Numbered from the stretch's first letter, positions 53,011 to 62,906 are shown. The stretch is 64,000 nt of DNA from an uncultured Prevotellaceae bacterium (GCA_900319225.1 ONNV01000008.1:1-64000); one strand, 5' to 3'. Program-made: numbers and translations. The notes: generated by a model not told the origin, from the sequence alone.

Positions 53011-54804
53011 TTACTTACCTCCGTTCTCGAGCTGCTCCTTGAGTGCTGCAAGAGCGTCGATGTCACCAAGAGTGGTAGCGGCAGCCTGGTTCTGGATAAC
53101 GGGCTCCTCTTTCTCCTTCTTAGCGCTGGTCTTGCGTGCAGCCTTCTTCTCAGCCTTAGCCTCTGCCTTGGCGATATCCTCAAATATGCGGCTGTGTGAA
53201 AGGATGATTCTCTTTGAATCCTTGTTGAACTCGATAACCTTGAACTGGAGAGTCTCACCCTGCTGAGCCTGTGAGCCGTCCTCCTTAACAAGATGCTTAG
53301 GAGTAGCAAAGCCCTCAACGCCCTCGGCCAGAGAGATAACTGCGCCCTTGTCCATCATCTCGGTAATCTTACCCTCGTGGATAGAATCAACGGTGTAGAT
53401 TGACTCATAAGCGTCCCAAGGATTCTCCTCGAGCTGCTTGTGGCCAAGGCTGAGACGACGGTTGTCCTTATCTATCTCAAGAACTACAACATCGATAGGA
53501 GCACCGATGGTTGTGAACTCTGACGGATGCTTAACCTTCTTGGTCCAGCTCAGGTCGCTGATGTGGATCAGACCGTCAACACCCTCCTCAATCTCAACAA
53601 AGATACCGAAGTTGGTGAAGTTGCGTACGGTAGCGGTGTGCTTTGAACCAACGGGATACTTCTCCTCGATGTTCTCCCACGGATCCTGCTTGAGCTGCTT
53701 GATACCAAGAGACATCTTGCGCTCTGCACGGTCAAGTGTCAGGATAACTGCCTCAACCTCGTCACCAACCTTGATGAAGTCCTGAGCTGAACGCAGGTGC
53801 TGGCTCCATGACATCTCTGATACGTGGATCAGACCCTCTACGCCCGGAGCAATCTCGATGAATGCACCGTAATCGGCCATAACGACAACCTTGCCCTTGA
53901 CAACGTCGCCAACCTTGAGGTTGGGATCAAGTGAATCCCATGGATGGGGTGTGAGCTGCTTGAGACCAAGAGCTATGCGCTTCTTCTCATCGTCAAAGTC
54001 AAGAATAACGACGTTGATCTTCTGGTCAAGCTCAACGATCTCCTTAGGATCGCTTACGCGGCCCCAGCTGAGGTCTGTGATATGGATAAGACCGTCAACA
54101 CCGCCCAGGTCGATGAATACACCGTAAGAGGTGATGTTCTTAACGGTACCCTCAAGTACCTGACCCTTCTCAAGCTTGCTGATGATCTCCTTCTTCTGCT
54201 GCTCAAGCTCCTCTTCGATAAGAGCCTTGTGTGAAACAACTACGTTGCGGTATTCCTGGTTGATCTTGATAACCTTGAACTCCATGGTCTTGCCAACGAA
54301 TACATCGTAGTCGCGGATGGGCTTTACATCGATCTGTGAACCGGGCAGGAAGGCCTCGATGCCGAATACATCGACAATCATACCACCCTTTGTGCGGCAC
54401 TTGATGTAACCCTTTACAATCTCCTGTGACTCCAGAGCCTCGTTCACGCGATCCCATGAGCGTGACTCACGAGCCTTCTTATGTGAAAGAAGAAGCTGAC
54501 CCTTCTTGTCCTCTGTGTTCTCAATGAAAACCTCAACCTGGTCACCTACCTTGAGGTCGGGGTTGTAGCGGAATTCGCTGATGGGGATGATACCATCGGA
54601 CTTGTAACCGATGTTTACGATAACCTCGCGCTTGTTGATGGCTGTGACAGTACCGTTGACAACCTCGTTGTCGGCAACCTTGTTGAGGGTTGTGTCATAA
54701 GCCTGCTCGAGCTGCTCTTTTGACATGCCAGAATTGGCACTTCCGTTTTCAAAAGCATCCCAGTCAAATTCCTGAAGGGGAGCTACATTCTTAAAATCTT
54801 CCAT
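53011..54804 (-). CDS. rpsA: 30S ribosomal protein S1
   Basis: A 597-residue protein with six S1 domains in a row, recognisable by repeats of the type VxGxVxxIxxYGxFIDLGGVDGLIHITDLSW (starting near residues 50, 130, 215, 300, 385 and 475). The C-terminal ~40 residues are Lys/Glu/Ala-rich. S1 binds mRNA and helps the 30S subunit load it, of particular weight in Bacteroidota where most genes lack Shine-Dalgarno sites. Its leader is about 75 bases from a -7 box at 54885-54892. Confidence 0.97.
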   Translation of the reverse strand: MEDFKNVAPLQEFDWDAFENGSANSGMSKEQLEQAYDTTLNKVADNEVVNGTVTAINKREVIVNIGYKSDGIIPISEFRYNPDLKVGDQVEVFIENTEDKKGQLLLSHKKARESRSWDRVNEALESQEIVKGYIKCRTKGGMIVDVFGIEAFLPGSQIDVKPIRDYDVFVGKTMEFKVIKINQEYRNVVVSHKALIEEELEQQKKEIISKLEKGQVLEGTVKNITSYGVFIDLGGVDGLIHITDLSWGRVSDPKEIVELDQKINVVILDFDDEKKRIALGLKQLTPHPWDSLDPNLKVGDVVKGKVVVMADYGAFIEIAPGVEGLIHVSEMSWSQHLRSAQDFIKVGDEVEAVILTLDRAERKMSLGIKQLKQDPWENIEEKYPVGSKHTATVRNFTNFGIFVEIEEGVDGLIHISDLSWTKKVKHPSEFTTIGAPIDVVVLEIDKDNRRLSLGHKQLEENPWDAYESIYTVDSIHEGKITEMMDKGAVISLAEGVEGFATPKHLVKEDGSQAQQGETLQFKVIEFNKDSKRIILSHSRIFEDIAKAEAKAEKKAARKTSAKKEKEEPVIQNQAAATTLGDIDALAALKEQLENGGK

Positions 54805-54884
54805 TAGTTAAATTTTGAAACTAAGATAAAGTTAGACAATATGTTGTAAACACACGCCAAGGCCACTGCGGCACTTAGCGGGCG

Positions 54885-54892
54885 CAAAGATA
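54885..54892 (-). promoter_or_regulatory. -7 box of rpsA
   Basis: TATCTTTG on the minus strand, 80 bases upstream of the ATG. The resulting leader (54805-54878) is long for this window and contains short complementary segments; autogenous control by S1 is possible but not shown. Confidence 0.55.
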
Positions 54893-54957
54893 GCACTTTA
54901 TTATTTAAATAAAGAGAATTTGGGCTCAAAAAATGATTCCGGCTGCCAATATGCAGG

Positions 54958-57579
54958 TCAGAATCCGGTGTCGAGCGTGTAGGGGATACCCGATGGGGTC
55001 ATGCCGGCAGCCTCAACATTGAAGTGTCTGGTAATGGAGCTGTTATAGAACTCGACATCGGCCTGACCGATGCTGTCGGTTATCACGTTGGGGTTCCAGT
55101 AGAGGGTGCGGCGGTAGTCCACATCACCGAATACCGGACCGTCGGGATATTCCGGGGCATAGAACTCATAGGGGCGTGAATAGCCGTCAACGGTGGTTAC
55201 GCGCTTGTTGATCTTGTAGATGTCATCCCTGGTGCTCAGCTCGCGTCCCTCCTTAATCAGGATATCCACCAGGATACGACGCTCGTTGAGGACGGAGTCA
55301 ACGGACTTATCGGGATCAAACATCATATCCGTAAACTCCTTGTATTTGGGGCTTTCAAGATATAGCGGACACTGCTGCAGAATGTTTGCCATGTACATGG
55401 GGCGGTCAAACACGATAATGCTCTTTATGTCCTTGGCGTCTATCGATGCGGGATCGGCGAACATACCCTGGTACTGATATCGCTTGGTGTCATGGACGTA
55501 GAAGAAGGGCTGGAATCCGTTGATGGATCCTATGGCGTCACTGTCGCCCATCAGGAGTGAATAGCCCTTGTCAAGAAGATATCCCATAAGGTCAGTTGAG
55601 TAATCTCCCTTGTCCAGGTCAATCTCAACGTCCTTGACAACGTCATAAGACTTGAATGTGAAGTAGTCTATATACATGCGCTCCTCCTCAATGTCAACGT
55701 CAGGCAGCAGCAGTCCGGTGCTGGTGTTGATTACCGTGGGCAGGCCGTCGTCCTGAGTCTGGACATTCTTGTTGGGCTTTATGCTGCTCATACCGGTGAA
55801 TACAAGCTCCTGAGGCTGGTATGCGCGGATGGCGGGGGTGAGTGAGCGGTCCAGCTTGATGCGGGCGCTGGGGCCGATCATCTTTTTCTTGGTGGCGTGG
55901 GCATCAATCGTGAAACGTGCCTTGTCATAGAACTCTGCACCTATGTCAAAACCGAAATAGCCGTTTGAGTCTGTCTTGCAGTTGTAGGTCTCAGTGAGAC
56001 GTTTGTCGGTGGGCATCAGGGCTGCCAGCACCTCGATTCCCTCAACCGGCTTGTTGCCAGATGAGTTCATAACCCAGCCGTTTAGTGTGAGAGACTCCTC
56101 TACGCGGTGACGCTCACGGAACTCTTTCTGTCCGGTAATGGTCTGCCAGTCATAACGCTCCCAACCCTGAACCAGCATGAGCAGGTCAAGGGCCGTGTCA
56201 CGTTCAGGCGCATCGGTATCAAAATACCAGGATGGGTTCTCAATGAATCCTTTCAGGTCCGATGAGAGCAGCATTGATGTGCGCAGGTCATCGGCCAGGA
56301 TGTTGCCTTGTCCGCGGCTGTCACGTACGGAGAGGCAGAAACGGTCACGCAGCGGGTTGCCTTTGCCGTCCTTGAGCATGAACTTGAGGTTGACCTTCTC
56401 AAACGGTCCGTAACTGCTCTTGTCGGACTGGACCTCAAGCGCCGGAGTCTTTAAAGCCTGACTGCGATGATATAATGCGCGGCTGGCATACAGGGTGCCA
56501 TTTGTGTCAAAGAGGTTGATGCGGCATACGCCCTCGGGGATGCCTGTCATGGACCTTATGGCCTCTGTCTGGCCCTGACCGGTTTCAATGGTGCAGAAAT
56601 CAACTATCTCTCCGCGGCATGTCATAGCCATACCTAAGGTCTTTCCGGCAAAGTCGGCAGAGCACTCTATATGCAGTGAGATGCTGTCTGATCCGCAGGG
56701 AGAGACCTGGAGAGCTATTCCCGCCTGCTCGGTTTGAGGCAGGCTGAATGACCTTGACTTGCCGTCAACGGTTATGTCAACCGTATTGCGGCGGTCTGTG
56801 GGAGTGAATGTGAACCAGCCCATTCCGTCATGGACGGTGCTGAAACTGATATCGGTGTCGGCTAGTGTGCCCTGTGCGTCAACGCCCAGTCCGGTATCAT
56901 CGGTAACCTTGAAGGCTACGCGGTTGGGCTTGCCCATGATCAGATGTCCGCCCTCGGGGTAGAATGTGCAGTTTATCTTGCGCAGGTTCTCTGCTTTGGG
57001 GCGGAACTCTGCGGTCTCAACTTTCTCAAGAGTAATTGTGGGGTTCTCTCCGTAATAGTTACCCTCCTCCTTGGGCTGGTCATAAACGGCAAATACGCGA
57101 GAGAATATGGAATGTTCACTGAAATTGAGCATGTAGTTGGTGTAGGCGCGTACCTCGTAGAAACCGCTGGGATAACCTATGATGCCGCGTTTTTCACGGG
57201 CCTGGGCGGTGGCACCGTCAACCAGGGTGATGAGACCGTCGGCCTGACCGCCTATGATCTTGAGTTTCTGCTGCTTGAGAACTACGCCTGTAGGTGATAT
57301 GAGGTCTACATAAAGGACTTTACTCTGAGCCCTCTGCAGGGTGGTTGCGTTGACTACGAACGCTTTGAACCAGATGGTCTCGCCGCTGTAGTATGACGTG
57401 TTGTCAAACTGCAGGAATACCTTCTCCTGCGGGAATATGCTGTTGAACTGGTGTATGTTTCCGGCAAATTTCATCAGTGCATCGGCACTGCTCTGTGAAA
57501 GGCAAGGAGCTATGTTGAAAAGGATAACAGCTGTGGCAATCAATAAGCGGAAATGCTTGAATAAAGGTCTAGTAATCAT
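54958..57579 (-). CDS. Large exported MG2-domain protein, unknown function
   Basis: An 873-residue protein with a signal peptide (about 1-28, ending PCLSQ). The N-terminal region (EKVFLQFDNTSYYSGETIWFKAFVVNA, about 52-78) is a macroglobulin MG2-type beta domain, the first of several beta domains. A carboxypeptidase-regulatory-like segment (LTLNGWVMNSSGNKPVEGIEV) lies near 510. A region resembling the plug of TonB receptors (about 690-760) follows. Such proteins are widespread in Bacteroidota and sit at the envelope; the role is unknown. A -7 box (TATTTTTG, 57609-57616) is 29 bases upstream. Confidence 0.78.
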   Translation of the reverse strand: MITRPLFKHFRLLIATAVILFNIAPCLSQSSADALMKFAGNIHQFNSIFPQEKVFLQFDNTSYYSGETIWFKAFVVNATTLQRAQSKVLYVDLISPTGVVLKQQKLKIIGGQADGLITLVDGATAQAREKRGIIGYPSGFYEVRAYTNYMLNFSEHSIFSRVFAVYDQPKEEGNYYGENPTITLEKVETAEFRPKAENLRKINCTFYPEGGHLIMGKPNRVAFKVTDDTGLGVDAQGTLADTDISFSTVHDGMGWFTFTPTDRRNTVDITVDGKSRSFSLPQTEQAGIALQVSPCGSDSISLHIECSADFAGKTLGMAMTCRGEIVDFCTIETGQGQTEAIRSMTGIPEGVCRINLFDTNGTLYASRALYHRSQALKTPALEVQSDKSSYGPFEKVNLKFMLKDGKGNPLRDRFCLSVRDSRGQGNILADDLRTSMLLSSDLKGFIENPSWYFDTDAPERDTALDLLMLVQGWERYDWQTITGQKEFRERHRVEESLTLNGWVMNSSGNKPVEGIEVLAALMPTDKRLTETYNCKTDSNGYFGFDIGAEFYDKARFTIDAHATKKKMIGPSARIKLDRSLTPAIRAYQPQELVFTGMSSIKPNKNVQTQDDGLPTVINTSTGLLLPDVDIEEERMYIDYFTFKSYDVVKDVEIDLDKGDYSTDLMGYLLDKGYSLLMGDSDAIGSINGFQPFFYVHDTKRYQYQGMFADPASIDAKDIKSIIVFDRPMYMANILQQCPLYLESPKYKEFTDMMFDPDKSVDSVLNERRILVDILIKEGRELSTRDDIYKINKRVTTVDGYSRPYEFYAPEYPDGPVFGDVDYRRTLYWNPNVITDSIGQADVEFYNSSITRHFNVEAAGMTPSGIPYTLDTGF

Positions 57580-57608
57580 CTCGTATAGGTGTGATTTGCA
57601 AATTGAAG

Positions 57609-57616
57609 CAAAAATA
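57609..57616 (-). promoter_or_regulatory. -7 box of the MG2-domain gene
   Basis: TATTTTTG on the minus strand, 29 bases upstream of the ATG at 57579. Confidence 0.5.
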
Positions 57617-57671
57617 GTGAAAATGTGGAAAAGTGAAAAGGTTACGTTGCTATTATTAATCCAAGTTTAGC

Positions 57672-57679
57672 TATATTTG
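57672..57679 (+). promoter_or_regulatory. -7 box of the DUF1846 gene (near-leaderless)
   Basis: TATATTTG ends 9 bases before the ATG at 57689, so the transcript would start only a few bases before the start codon. Confidence 0.55.
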
Positions 57680-57688
57680 CAATCCGTT

Positions 57689-59170
57689 ATGATATACGGA
57701 TTTGACAACGACAAGTATCTTAGGATACAGTCCGAACACATCAAGGAGCGCATAGCTCAGTTCGGAGACAAGCTCTATCTTGAGTTCGGAGGCAAACTCT
57801 TCGACGACCATCACGCCAGCCGCGTGCTTCCCGGTTTCCAGCCAGACAGTAAGTTGCGTATGCTCAATCAGCTCAGTGAATATGCTGAGATTGTGATTGT
57901 GATCAGTGCTGTTGACATTGAGAAGAACAAGGTCCGCAGCGACCTGGGCATTACCTATGACATGGACGTGCTGCGCCTGCGCGAGGAGTTCCAGAGCCGT
58001 GGACTTCTGGTAGGTTCTGTAGTCATTACCCACTACAACGGTCAGGCCAGTGCCGATGCATTCCGTGAGCGTCTCAAGAGACTGGGTATCCAGACATATG
58101 TCCATTATATCATCGAGGGCTATCCCAATAATGTAGGTCTTATTGCATCCGATGAGGGATTCGGCCGTAATGATTATGTCAAGACCACCCGTCCGCTCGT
58201 TGTCGTAACAGCTCCCGGACCCGGTAGCGGCAAGATGGCTGTCTGCCTGAGTCAGCTCTATCAGGAGCAGAAGCACGGCGTAAAGGCCGGTTATGCCAAG
58301 TTTGAGACATTCCCCATCTGGAACCTGCCCCTGAACCATCCCGTAAACATAGCATATGAGGCTGCCACAGCCGATCTGGATGACGTGAACATGATTGACC
58401 CGTTCCATCTGGAGGCTTACGGCAAGACAACCGTGAACTATAATCGTGACATAGAGATATTCCCTGTGCTGGATGCCATATTCAAGGGAATCTATGGCTA
58501 CAATCCCTATAAGTCACCCACCGATATGGGCGTGAACATGGCCGGTTTCTGCATCAGTGATGATGAGGTCTGCTGCCGTGCCGCCAAGGATGAGGTGATA
58601 CGCCGCTACTACACCGCTCTGGGTGATATGGCCAGCGGCAAGACCAATGAGAATGAGGTCAACAAGATAGCCCTTCTCATGAGCAAGGCCGGCATCACGA
58701 CAGCAACCCGCCGTACCACCGTTGCCGCCAAGGAGCGTCAGGAGGAGACCGGTGTTCCGGCTGCTGCCATTGAGCTGTCGGACGGTACTATCATAACCTC
58801 CAAGACTACGGCTCTGCTGGGACCCAGTGCAGCATTGATACTTAATGCCACCAAGTATCTGGCGGGCATCGACCACAAAGTCAAGCTCATTGCCCAGAAC
58901 ATGATAGAGCCTATCCAGAAGACCAAGGTTAACTATCTGCACGGAAACAACCCGCGTCTGCACACTGATGAGGTGCTGGTTGCTCTCTCAATCCTTAGCC
59001 AGCAGGATGAGAACTGCCGTAAGGCTCTTGACATGCTGCCTGAGTTGAAAGGCTGTCAGGTACACTGCACTGTACTGCTCAGTGAGGTGGACCGTAAGAT
59101 CTTCCGTAAACTGGGTGTGGGCCTTACCTGTGATCCGGTAAAGAAGAAGTATTTCCCCAACGGCAAGTAG
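57689..59170 (+). CDS. DUF1846 (UPF0371) family protein
   Basis: A 493-residue cytoplasmic protein matching the DUF1846 family over its full length (IYGFDNDKYLRIQSEHIKERIAQF at the N terminus, TAPGPGSGKMAVCLSQLYQE near 170, NPRLHTDEVLVALSILSQQDENC near 425). The GPGSGK stretch resembles a nucleotide-binding loop. The biochemical function was not recognised. The ATG at 57689 is preferred to a TTG inside the -7 box. The next gene is 12 bp downstream. Confidence 0.9.
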   Translation: MIYGFDNDKYLRIQSEHIKERIAQFGDKLYLEFGGKLFDDHHASRVLPGFQPDSKLRMLNQLSEYAEIVIVISAVDIEKNKVRSDLGITYDMDVLRLREEFQSRGLLVGSVVITHYNGQASADAFRERLKRLGIQTYVHYIIEGYPNNVGLIASDEGFGRNDYVKTTRPLVVVTAPGPGSGKMAVCLSQLYQEQKHGVKAGYAKFETFPIWNLPLNHPVNIAYEAATADLDDVNMIDPFHLEAYGKTTVNYNRDIEIFPVLDAIFKGIYGYNPYKSPTDMGVNMAGFCISDDEVCCRAAKDEVIRRYYTALGDMASGKTNENEVNKIALLMSKAGITTATRRTTVAAKERQEETGVPAAAIELSDGTIITSKTTALLGPSAALILNATKYLAGIDHKVKLIAQNMIEPIQKTKVNYLHGNNPRLHTDEVLVALSILSQQDENCRKALDMLPELKGCQVHCTVLLSEVDRKIFRKLGVGLTCDPVKKKYFPNGK

Positions 59171-59182
59171 CCGTCATATGGC

Positions 59183-59788
59183 ATGATACGCCTCCGCCTG
59201 TTTGATGAGATGAGTCTCTGCACTGATGCGGAGGTGCAGCGCATGCTGCCCCTGGTGCCTGAATGGCGCAGGGAGCAGGCGCTTAGGTTCAAGCATACAT
59301 TCGGCCGTTTTGCATGTCTCAAGTCATATCTGATGCTGGCCGAACTGCTGCAGGGCGGGTTCGGAATCAGTGATTTCGGCGTGTCTGTATCGGACCACGG
59401 CAAACCGTATGTTACCGGCTGTCCCGGTATCCATTTCAATATAAGCCACTGCACAAAGGCTATCGCGGTGGCTGTAAGTGATTCCCCTGTAGGTATAGAT
59501 GTGGAGGCGTTCCGTAATTTCAGCGACGGTCTGCTGGACAAATCCATGAATGAGACCGAGCGGCAGCAGATTCAGGCATCGGACTCTCCGTTGGAGACAT
59601 TCGCCTCATTCTGGACCCGTAAGGAGGCCGTGTTCAAACTGCATGGCACCGGCATCACCGATGACCTTCACTGTATCCTTACAGAAAAAGAGACGACCGA
59701 TACCATGATTAACCGGGAGAAGGGTTATGCGGTATCGGTCGCTATGTACGCTCAGGACTGTAACGGTCAGCTGGCTGAGCTGTGGTAA
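59183..59788 (+). CDS. 4'-phosphopantetheinyl transferase (Sfp type)
   Basis: A 201-residue single-domain enzyme. VGIDVEAFR (Asp/Glu magnesium ligands, about 106-111) and FWTRKEAVFKLHG (about 148-160) are the two signature motifs; FNISHC lies just before. It moves the phosphopantetheine arm from CoA to carrier proteins. It is longer than AcpS (about 120 residues), so it belongs to the Sfp group. It overlaps the convergent kinase gene by 22 bp. Confidence 0.92.
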   Translation: MIRLRLFDEMSLCTDAEVQRMLPLVPEWRREQALRFKHTFGRFACLKSYLMLAELLQGGFGISDFGVSVSDHGKPYVTGCPGIHFNISHCTKAIAVAVSDSPVGIDVEAFRNFSDGLLDKSMNETERQQIQASDSPLETFASFWTRKEAVFKLHGTGITDDLHCILTEKETTDTMINREKGYAVSVAMYAQDCNGQLAELW

Positions 59789-60618
59789 TCAATCAGTCCC
59801 CGCATGGGGCTGGTCTCAATCTTTCCTATAGTCATACCCAGGGCCTCTGCGGTCTCCTTGAGCTCGTCGGCAAAGTTATCGGCCAGGGAGCCTACAAAAT
59901 GCACGGGCATCCAGGGCTTGTGGTAACTGATCACGTTGCGGGTAAAGAACTCTGAGAAACACTGGATTATCAGTTTGTGAACCTCGGGTACGGCACGCTT
60001 CTCATATACGAACGGAGCGAATCCGGCTATGTATCTGTTGGGGAGCGGCTGGCGGTACACGTTCTCAATGATAATCTCCTTGGTAAGCTGGTAGCGCTCC
60101 ATGAACTCATTGCAAACGGCCTCCGGCAGCTGGCGCTTGAGGCAGTCACCTATGAGACGGCGTCCGATAGCGGCGCTGCTGCCCTCATCGCCCAGGATAT
60201 AACCCAGAGAGGGTACCTGGTCAACAATCTCCTTGCCGTTATACATGCATGAGTTGGATCCGGTACCAAGCACGCAGGCAACGCCTTCAGAACGTCCGCA
60301 CAGGGCGCGGGCGGCTCCCAGCATATCGCTGTCAACTGCAATCACGGCATTGGGGAAGAACTCCTTGAGTATGCCGGCCATCTGTACGCAGATGGACTCG
60401 GTGGCACAGCCGGCACCATAATAATAGACCTCATTTACGGTGTTGAGATCAATGCCTGATGTGTTAGGCAACAGTTCACTTTTTATGATGGTGCTTATGG
60501 CCTCGACGCTCTGATGGCACGGGTTTATACCCTGTGTCTTGACACTTCTAAGGTCATATGCGGTGTTGAAAAATCCCCAGTCAGTCTTGGTTGATCCGCT
60601 GTCTACAACAAGTTTCAT
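59767..60618 (-). CDS. BadF/BadG-family ATPase, N-acetylglucosamine-kinase-like
   Basis: A 283-residue ASKHA-fold protein. Phosphate-1 loop VVDSGSTKTDWGFF (about 4-17) and phosphate-2/adenosine-region motif VLGTGSNSCMYNG (about 117-129) with GYILGDEGSSAAIGRR identify the N-acetylhexosamine-kinase-like branch. It overlaps the AmpG-like transporter gene by 4 bp (ATGA), so a role in phosphorylating imported cell-wall amino sugars is likely, but the sugar is not proven. Confidence 0.85.
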   Translation of the reverse strand: MKLVVDSGSTKTDWGFFNTAYDLRSVKTQGINPCHQSVEAISTIIKSELLPNTSGIDLNTVNEVYYYGAGCATESICVQMAGILKEFFPNAVIAVDSDMLGAARALCGRSEGVACVLGTGSNSCMYNGKEIVDQVPSLGYILGDEGSSAAIGRRLIGDCLKRQLPEAVCNEFMERYQLTKEIIIENVYRQPLPNRYIAGFAPFVYEKRAVPEVHKLIIQCFSEFFTRNVISYHKPWMPVHFVGSLADNFADELKETAEALGMTIGKIETSPMRGLIDYHSSAS

Positions 60619-61880
60619 TGCTTCTTTCCAAAATCAGGTTCATATTTGATAAAGGCCGTTACCAGGCATGTCACGATGCAGCAGGCAATTACCCATATAA
60701 AGAACATGCAATATCCCATACGCTCCTGGAGTATGCCCGATATCATTCCGGGCAGCATCATTCCGAGTGCCATTATTCCGGTACTGATAGCGTAGTGTGA
60801 AGTCTGATGCTCTCCACGTGCAAAATACATCAGGAACAGGGTATAAGCAGTAAATCCGAATCCGTATCCCATCTGCTCTATGAATATGCAGGTGCTTACC
60901 AGAGCCATGTGCTGTGTGGGGAACCAGCTCAGGTATACATATACCAGGTCAGGGACCGATATGGCGGCCACCATATACCAGATGCATTTCTTGAGTCCGA
61001 ACTTGGATAGCGTGATGCCGCCAATGATTCCTCCCAGCAGGAGTCCGATAACTCCCAGAGTGCCCTGCGCAAGACCTACCTGTGCGGTGGTCAGATACAG
61101 ACCGCCGGAAACTGCATCGTCAACCAGGAACAGCGGAGCTATCTTGACCAACTGTGCCTCCGGGAAACGGAACAGCAGGATGAACAGGAGTGCGGGAACG
61201 ATATGGGGCTTCTTGAAATAGCTTACGAATGTCATTCCGAACTCTCTGAGGATGTTCTTTCTTGATATGCCTGTGGTGCAGTCTGCAACGGGGTGGGGCA
61301 GGATGTATGAGTGGTAAAGCCACAACAGTATCATCAGGCCGCCGGCCACCAGGAATCCAAGGCTCCAGGCACGTACGGCCGATCCGAACTGTTTCTCAAA
61401 CAGTCCTACCAGGATGAGGAGTCCGCCCTGTCCGGCAATCATTGCAATACGGTAAGCCGTGTTGCGGATACCAACGAACAGTGACTGCTCACCCTCATCA
61501 AGGCCCAGCATGTAGAAACCGTCAATTGATATGTCATGTGTAGCTGAGCTGAATGCCAGCAGCCACATTATGGCAAGTGACCATCTGAAGAAATTGGTGG
61601 TGTTGACCGTAAGCGCTACACCTGCCAGTCCTGCTCCCAGGATAAGCTGAGTGAGCAGCAGCCACCAGCGCTTGGTCTTGATCAGGTCTACAAAGGGGCT
61701 CCAGAAGGGCTTGATGACCCATGGCAGGTAGAGCCAACTGGTGTACAGTGCAACATCGGCATTGCTTATGCCAAGCTGCTTGAACATGATGGCCGATACG
61801 GTAACCACAAGTACGTAGGGTAGTCCCTCGGCAAAATAGAGTGTGGGCACCCAGGCCCACGATGTCCTAGGTGATGCCAT
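60615..61880 (-). CDS. MFS transporter, AmpG (muropeptide permease)-like
   Basis: A 421-residue protein with about 12 membrane segments. The N terminus WVPTLYFAEGLPYVLVVTVSAIMFKQLGISNADVALYTSWLYLPWVIKPFWSPFVD and the early SSATHDISIDGFYM motif are those of AmpG-type permeases that import anhydromuropeptides. It lies between a lipoprotein flavodoxin (abutting) and an amino-sugar-kinase-like gene (4-bp overlap), suggesting peptidoglycan recycling. Confidence 0.86.
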   Translation of the reverse strand: MASPRTSWAWVPTLYFAEGLPYVLVVTVSAIMFKQLGISNADVALYTSWLYLPWVIKPFWSPFVDLIKTKRWWLLLTQLILGAGLAGVALTVNTTNFFRWSLAIMWLLAFSSATHDISIDGFYMLGLDEGEQSLFVGIRNTAYRIAMIAGQGGLLILVGLFEKQFGSAVRAWSLGFLVAGGLMILLWLYHSYILPHPVADCTTGISRKNILREFGMTFVSYFKKPHIVPALLFILLFRFPEAQLVKIAPLFLVDDAVSGGLYLTTAQVGLAQGTLGVIGLLLGGIIGGITLSKFGLKKCIWYMVAAISVPDLVYVYLSWFPTQHMALVSTCIFIEQMGYGFGFTAYTLFLMYFARGEHQTSHYAISTGIMALGMMLPGMISGILQERMGYCMFFIWVIACCIVTCLVTAFIKYEPDFGKKQ

Positions 61881-62435
61881 TTACTTGGCGGGTATTAATT
61901 CCTTGAGTGTCTTGATTACGTTATCGCGGATCTCCTGTGTAGGGTTGCGCTTGAGAGTAGTGCCTTCAACCAGGTTCAGGTCAGCATACTGCTGCTTGAG
62001 CTTGTTGTATGAGTTGGTCAGATTGCTGCTGCCCGATGTTGAGAAGATGATGACGGTCTTGCCCTTAAGGTCATTCTGCTCAATGAATGTGTTTATGATG
62101 TTGGGTGCAGCATCGCCCCAGATGGGGAATCCGATATATACTACGTCATACTCCTTCAGGTTATCGGGCTTGGCCTTGAGTTCCGGACGCATAGCCTTGT
62201 CGGCCATCTCCTTGAAGGCGCGTGCCTCACGGTTTCCCAGATTTACGTCATCGGCGGTATAGGGCTGTGCTCCCTCAATCTCAAAGAGGTCGGCGCCGGT
62301 AGCCTTGCTTAAATCCTGTGCCAGGGCCTTGGTGGTTCCTGTGGGTGAAAAGTAGGTTATCAGGACTTTTGAATCTTTTGCTGCGCATGCGGTTACCATC
62401 ATAACCAGAAGCGCCATAATCATACTTTTTCTCAT
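61881..62435 (-). CDS. Flavodoxin with lipoprotein signal
   Basis: A 184-residue protein. The N terminus MRKSMIMALLVMMVTAC ends in a lipobox (Cys17), so it is predicted to be lipid-anchored outside the cytoplasm. The FMN phosphate loop is YFSPTGTTKALA (about 29-40) and later loops are FPIWGDAAP and STSGSSNL. Flavodoxins are normally cytoplasmic electron carriers; an exported form may reduce envelope components. It is first in the flavodoxin-AmpG-like-kinase operon, with a weak -7 box (TATATTCG, 62474-62481). Confidence 0.87.
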   Translation of the reverse strand: MRKSMIMALLVMMVTACAAKDSKVLITYFSPTGTTKALAQDLSKATGADLFEIEGAQPYTADDVNLGNREARAFKEMADKAMRPELKAKPDNLKEYDVVYIGFPIWGDAAPNIINTFIEQNDLKGKTVIIFSTSGSSNLTNSYNKLKQQYADLNLVEGTTLKRNPTQEIRDNVIKTLKELIPAK

Positions 62436-62496
62436 AATTATTCAGGTTGTTTAATATGTTACAATCTAAGGTGCGAATATACAAAAGAATATTGAC

Positions 62497-62504
62497 TATC
62501 TTTG
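62497..62504 (+). promoter_or_regulatory. -7 box of the YbjQ-family gene
   Basis: TATCTTTG, 27 bases upstream of the ATG at 62532; divergent from the flavodoxin operon. Confidence 0.55.
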
Positions 62505-62531
62505 ATGTCGTAACAATAATTGAAAACAGAC

Positions 62532-62852
62532 ATGATACTATCCACTACTCCAACCATTGAGGGTCGCAACATTGCCGATTATCGCGGTGTTGTATTCGGT
62601 GAGGTGATCACCGGCGTGAATTTTATAAAGGACTTTGCAGCCAGTATAAGGGATTTCATAGGCGGTCGCAGCACCACATACGAGGATGAGCTTATACATG
62701 CACGTGACCAGGCCATGAGAGAGATGGAGGAGCGTGCCCGCAAGCTTGGTGCCGATGCCGTTGTGGGAATAGATATTGACTATGAGGTGCTGGGCCAGAA
62801 CGGCGGTATGCTTATGGTTACCGCTTCAGGAACTGCAGTCCGTTTAGGATAA
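62532..62852 (+). CDS. YbjQ-family (UPF0145) protein
   Basis: A 106-residue protein of the YbjQ/DUF74 family: [24 protein letters not shown] at the N terminus and [17 protein letters not shown] near the C terminus are conserved. Members form pentamers in crystal structures; the cellular role is unknown. The start at 62532 is preferred to the TTG at 62520 because family members begin at this point. Confidence 0.88.
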   Translation: MILSTTPTIEGRNIADYRGVVFGEVITGVNFIKDFAASIRDFIGGRSTTYEDELIHARDQAMREMEERARKLGADAVVGIDIDYEVLGQNGGMLMVTASGTAVRLG

Positions 62853-62868
62853 TACCTTTCAGTAAAGA

Positions 62869-62906
62869 AAATCACCCCGAAAGTCTGCCGGCTTTCGGGG
62901 TGATTT
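62869..62906. terminator. Bidirectional terminator between convergent genes
   Basis: A 14-bp stem (AATCACCCCGAAAG/CTTTCGGGGTGATT) with an 8-base loop. The minus strand has TTTTCTTT after it, so termination is stronger for the lipoprotein gene; the plus side has only a short T tract. Confidence 0.75.
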
